Positions 61,927 through 64,000 of a DNA stretch of 64,000 nucleotides are shown here, piece after piece. Numbering within the stretch: the stretch's first letter is position 1; each line of letters starts with the position of its first letter. The stretch is from Kaistia dalseonensis. GTDB taxonomy: Bacteria > Pseudomonadota > Alphaproteobacteria > Rhizobiales > Kaistiaceae. The translations under genes were made by a program, and so were the position numbers. Below the pieces are notes generated by a model. That model made no database searches. It was not told the DNA's origin and was given only the letters and a program-made list of their open reading frames with translations. The stretch is taken from the NCBI RefSeq assembly GCF_030814715.1, contig NZ_JAUSVO010000003.1, positions 434,001 to 498,000 on the forward strand. Direction: 5' to 3'.

Positions 61927-62643
61927 ATGAAGATGGACCGGCCCCCCACGTCCGGAAACGACAATGAAGTGCTCACCCGACGGCGCTTCCGGCCCCTCCG
62001 ACATCTGGAGAAAGGCGTATCCACACCTGTCGCCGTGGTCGCCGGCCTCCTGATTTTCAGCATCGATGCGCTTGTCGCGCCGGCCTATGGCCTGAACGTT
62101 CTCTATATCGTCCTGCTGATCGCCATGATCCCTTGCGGATCCAAGCGCCAGATCGCCTGGATAACAGCAGGATGCATGTTGCTGTCGGCGCTCGGCTTCG
62201 TGATCGGCCAAGGCGGGACACCTTCGGGAGAGAACGTCGCGAGGCTCGTCATCAATCTTGGCGCCCTCGCCATCACGGCCTTGCTGATCATCGGCCTGTA
62301 CACGCATGGGCCGGGGCTCTTCCTCGGAAGAGCACGAACGGAAGATCGAGAAATCCCCATGCGCGATCCCGAACGTGTCGCCCTGTTCGCGCGCCTCGCA
62401 GAGACGGTGTCGATCGCCGATGAGGCCATTCAACAGCTGACAGCGACCATTCTCGGGAGCGCAGCCTGCCGCAACTGGCTCGACAAACCCGTTCCGGACC
62501 TCGCAGAAGCGCGGGCCGCGATCGACGACTCGATCGCATCCGCGCGCCGCGCCGGCGAACTGGTCCAGCGCCTGCGACGTTTCAGGCCGGGCTTGTCCTG
62601 CCGGGCAATGGCTCTGCCGGAACCTGGCCTCGATCGAAGGTGA
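61927..62643 (+). CDS. Membrane protein with degenerate histidine-kinase dimerisation domain
   Basis: This 238-residue protein has about three to four transmembrane helices (about 30-130), as in the membrane sensor of NtrB/FixL-like kinases. A DHp-like segment follows: VALFARLAETVSIADEAIQQLTATILGSAACRNWLDKPVPDLAEARAAIDDSIASARRAGELVQRLRRF. In active kinases the motif reads SIAHEVNQPLAAI...RWL. Here the phospho-accepting His is replaced by Asp and the ATP-binding domain is absent, the protein ending soon after the dimerisation helix. It may be a dead remnant or a kinase-modulating partner. It converges on cydB. Confidence 0.7.
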   Translation: MKMDRPPTSGNDNEVLTRRRFRPLRHLEKGVSTPVAVVAGLLIFSIDALVAPAYGLNVLYIVLLIAMIPCGSKRQIAWITAGCMLLSALGFVIGQGGTPSGENVARLVINLGALAITALLIIGLYTHGPGLFLGRARTEDREIPMRDPERVALFARLAETVSIADEAIQQLTATILGSAACRNWLDKPVPDLAEARAAIDDSIASARRAGELVQRLRRFRPGLSCRAMALPEPGLDRR

Positions 62644-62664
62644 CATTGATCCTCCTGCAACATT

Positions 62665-62698
62665 GACAGGCAGACCCTTGGTCTGCCTGTCTTCGTTT
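62665..62698. terminator. Bidirectional rho-independent terminator
   Basis: A perfect 11-bp stem GACAGGCAGAC-CCTTG-GTCTGCCTGTC is followed by TTCGTTT on the plus strand. It lies between the sensor-like gene (plus) and cydB (minus). Confidence 0.75.
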
Positions 62699-62719
62699 GT
62701 GGAGCCTCTGGCACGGCGC

Positions 62720-63703
62720 TCAGTAACGACGCTCCTCGACGATCTTCCCGCGGAATACGAAGTAGACGATCAGCGTATAGGCCAGCGTAAGCGGAAGAAC
62801 GAAGAGACCCGCGCCCCAGAAGAGGAACTCGAGCGAGGAAGCCGGCGATGCGGCCTCCCAGATCGTTAGCGAGAACGGCAGCATATAGGGGAGGAAAGAC
62901 CCGGCCAGCGCAGCGAAGGCGGCGATGAAGATCGTCGCGCCGCCGAGATACAGGAAACGATCGCTTCCGCGGCGGACCGCCTGCACGAGGCCGGCAAATG
63001 CGATGAAGCCGAGCAAGGGGCAGAGCAGAAGGATGGGGCGTTCAATCCAGCGATGCAGCACCGGCAGGCGAATCGCCAGCGACCAGACGAAGACGGCTAT
63101 GAGAAAGGCCAGCAGCGCGGCCATCAGCCCCGGCAGGGCGCGAAAGCCGAATGCCCGCAGCGAGCCCTCTGATTTTTGCGCGATCCAGCACGCGCCGAGC
63201 AGAGCATAGCCGAGGCAAAGCCCGACACCGCAGAAGAGTGCGAAGGGGCTGATCCAGCTCAGCGCATTGCCGGTGAAGACGCCGTTCTCGATCGGCAGGC
63301 CCTGCACGATGGCGCCGACGGCCGCTCCTTGCACGAAGGCTGCCGCATAGGATCCCACCACGAATCCGGCGTCCCAGAGGGGCCGGCTGCGGGTGGCCTT
63401 GTAGCGGAACTCGAATGCAACTCCGCGCAGGATGAGGCCCGCCAGCATGATGAAGAGCGGCAGATAGAAGGCCGCGAGGACGATGGAGAAGACCGCCGGA
63501 AAGGCGCCGAACAGGGTGGCGGCGGAAACCACGAGCCAGGTCTCGTTGCCATCCCAGACCGGGGAGATCGATGCGAGCATCCTGCGCCGCTGGTCCTCAT
63601 TTGCGGCGAAGGGTGAGAGCATGCCGACGCCCAGATCGAAGCCGTCGAGCAGGATGTAGAGCAGGATTGATAGCCCGAGCACGAAGGCCCAAAACTCGAC
63701 CAT
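62720..63703 (-). CDS. cydB: Cytochrome bd-type quinol oxidase subunit II
   Basis: This 327-residue inner-membrane subunit of a bd-type (cyanide-insensitive CIO branch) terminal oxidase couples quinol oxidation to O2 reduction. The start MVEFWAFVLGLSILLYILLDGFDLGVGML and the motif SISPVWDGNETWLV are diagnostic. About eight transmembrane helices are present. The ATG at 63703 is preferred to 63709 because AGGAG is then correctly spaced. It overlaps or abuts the cydA stop. It supports respiration at low oxygen or when other oxidases are inhibited. Confidence 0.95.
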   Translation of the reverse strand: MVEFWAFVLGLSILLYILLDGFDLGVGMLSPFAANEDQRRRMLASISPVWDGNETWLVVSAATLFGAFPAVFSIVLAAFYLPLFIMLAGLILRGVAFEFRYKATRSRPLWDAGFVVGSYAAAFVQGAAVGAIVQGLPIENGVFTGNALSWISPFALFCGVGLCLGYALLGACWIAQKSEGSLRAFGFRALPGLMAALLAFLIAVFVWSLAIRLPVLHRWIERPILLLCPLLGFIAFAGLVQAVRRGSDRFLYLGGATIFIAAFAALAGSFLPYMLPFSLTIWEAASPASSLEFLFWGAGLFVLPLTLAYTLIVYFVFRGKIVEERRY

Positions 63704-63705
63704 GA

Positions 63706-64000
63706 TCATTCTCCTATGCCTGCAGCGCCCGTCACACCCGGGCTGGCGCCGGGCAGGGACAGAGGACGCTTGGGATTGGTGCCACCAAGGGAAATATCAG
63801 CGTTGGGGATCGGACCGGCGCGGAGCAGCCTGTAGATATAGAGAACGCCGAAGCCGAATATGACCGCATAGATCACCGCGAGCAGCGTGAGCGTTATCGC
63901 GACCTCGGTCGACGTCAGCGACGGCGTCACGGCGTCCGCGGTCCGCAACTGGCCATAGATGACCCAGGGCTGCCGGCCTACTTCGGCCGTGAACCAGCCC
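63706..64000 (-). CDS. cydA: Cytochrome bd-type quinol oxidase subunit I (partial)
   Basis: The last 97 codons of cydA are visible; the rest lies beyond the window end. GWFTAEVGRQPWVIYGQLRTADAVTPSL is the canonical CydA segment before the last helix (VAITLTLLAVIYAVIFGFGVLYIYRLL). The stop at 63706-63708 adjoins the cydB start, so the subunits are co-expressed. Confidence 0.95.
   Translation of the reverse strand, partial: GWFTAEVGRQPWVIYGQLRTADAVTPSLTSTEVAITLTLLAVIYAVIFGFGVLYIYRLLRAGPIPNADISLGGTNPKRPLSLPGASPGVTGAAGIGE

Overview
The window is a 64 kb, high-GC, gene-dense stretch of a bacterial chromosome, most likely an alphaproteobacterium of the order Hyphomicrobiales (Rhizobiales). This rests on the rhizobial-type GSIII/γ-glutamylmethylamide-synthetase-like protein, the abundance of ABC solute transporters, an FdhA close to the methylotroph-type NAD formate dehydrogenases, an FtsK-type translocase without a membrane anchor, and CCCGGGATGACGG-type dispersed palindromes. 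The genus cannot be fixed from this sequence. TTG and GTG starts with good ribosome binding sites are common, and start sites were reassigned accordingly. No CRISPR array, rRNA or intact insertion sequence was seen.

Layout. (1) 1-6.7 kb: a minus-strand operon encoding an isopenicillin-N-synthase-like 2OG-Fe(II) oxygenase, a DadA/DAO-type FAD oxidase and a polar amino acid ABC transporter, divergent from a nucleoside hydrolase and a TetR gene. Two perfect palindromes lie in the promoter regions. (2) 6.8-20.5 kb: a large bidirectional catabolic cluster. On the minus strand are a binding protein, a permease, an LLM flavin monooxygenase, a Rieske oxygenase, an aldo/keto reductase, a KstD-like FAD dehydrogenase, an SDR and a TetR regulator. 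On the plus strand are the ABC ATPase, a creatininase-family amidohydrolase, a GSIII/GMAS-like glutamine synthetase homologue, an FMN reductase and a VOC protein. Related AATTAAT-containing palindromes sit in both promoter regions. This is the best candidate for an undescribed pathway: oxidative breakdown of an imported amine through a γ-glutamyl-amide intermediate. (3) 20.5-32 kb: qorB with its HxlR regulator, DUF763, DUF2165, an amidohydrolase, acetoacetate decarboxylase, an LprI-like secreted protein, an L,D-transpeptidase, MarC, and an HlyD/DUF2955 efflux pair.

(4) 32-36.3 kb: a σ54-controlled aldehyde dehydrogenase module (DUF779, ALDH, AcoR-type activator) with a readable -24/-12 promoter and an array of TGTTGC/GCAACA inverted repeats. 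(5) 36.6-39.2 kb: a TM-less FtsK with a strong terminator. (6) 39.9-48.2 kb: a collinear run of PotABCD-type transporter, class V aminotransferase, NtaA-type monooxygenase and M24 metallopeptidase, interrupted by palindromic repeats that include a perfect 41-bp inverted repeat. (7) 48.76-53.2 kb: a scarred region next to a tRNA-Arg(CCG), with a decayed Ni/Co ECF transporter (intact NikO, frameshifted NikQ, truncated NikL), a Tat-exported amidohydrolase and an IS5-type transposase remnant. (8) 53.2-56 kb: oxalate decarboxylase and NAD formate dehydrogenase, which together take oxalate to CO2 and NADH. (9) 56.5-64 kb: DUF1275, an AaeXAB-like aromatic acid efflux system with an AraC regulator, a kinase-like membrane protein whose DHp histidine is replaced and whose ATPase domain is missing, and the cytochrome bd-type quinol oxidase genes cydB and cydA (cydA runs off the end).

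All calls come from reading motifs, gene order and signals; no database search was possible, so substrate assignments are inference.
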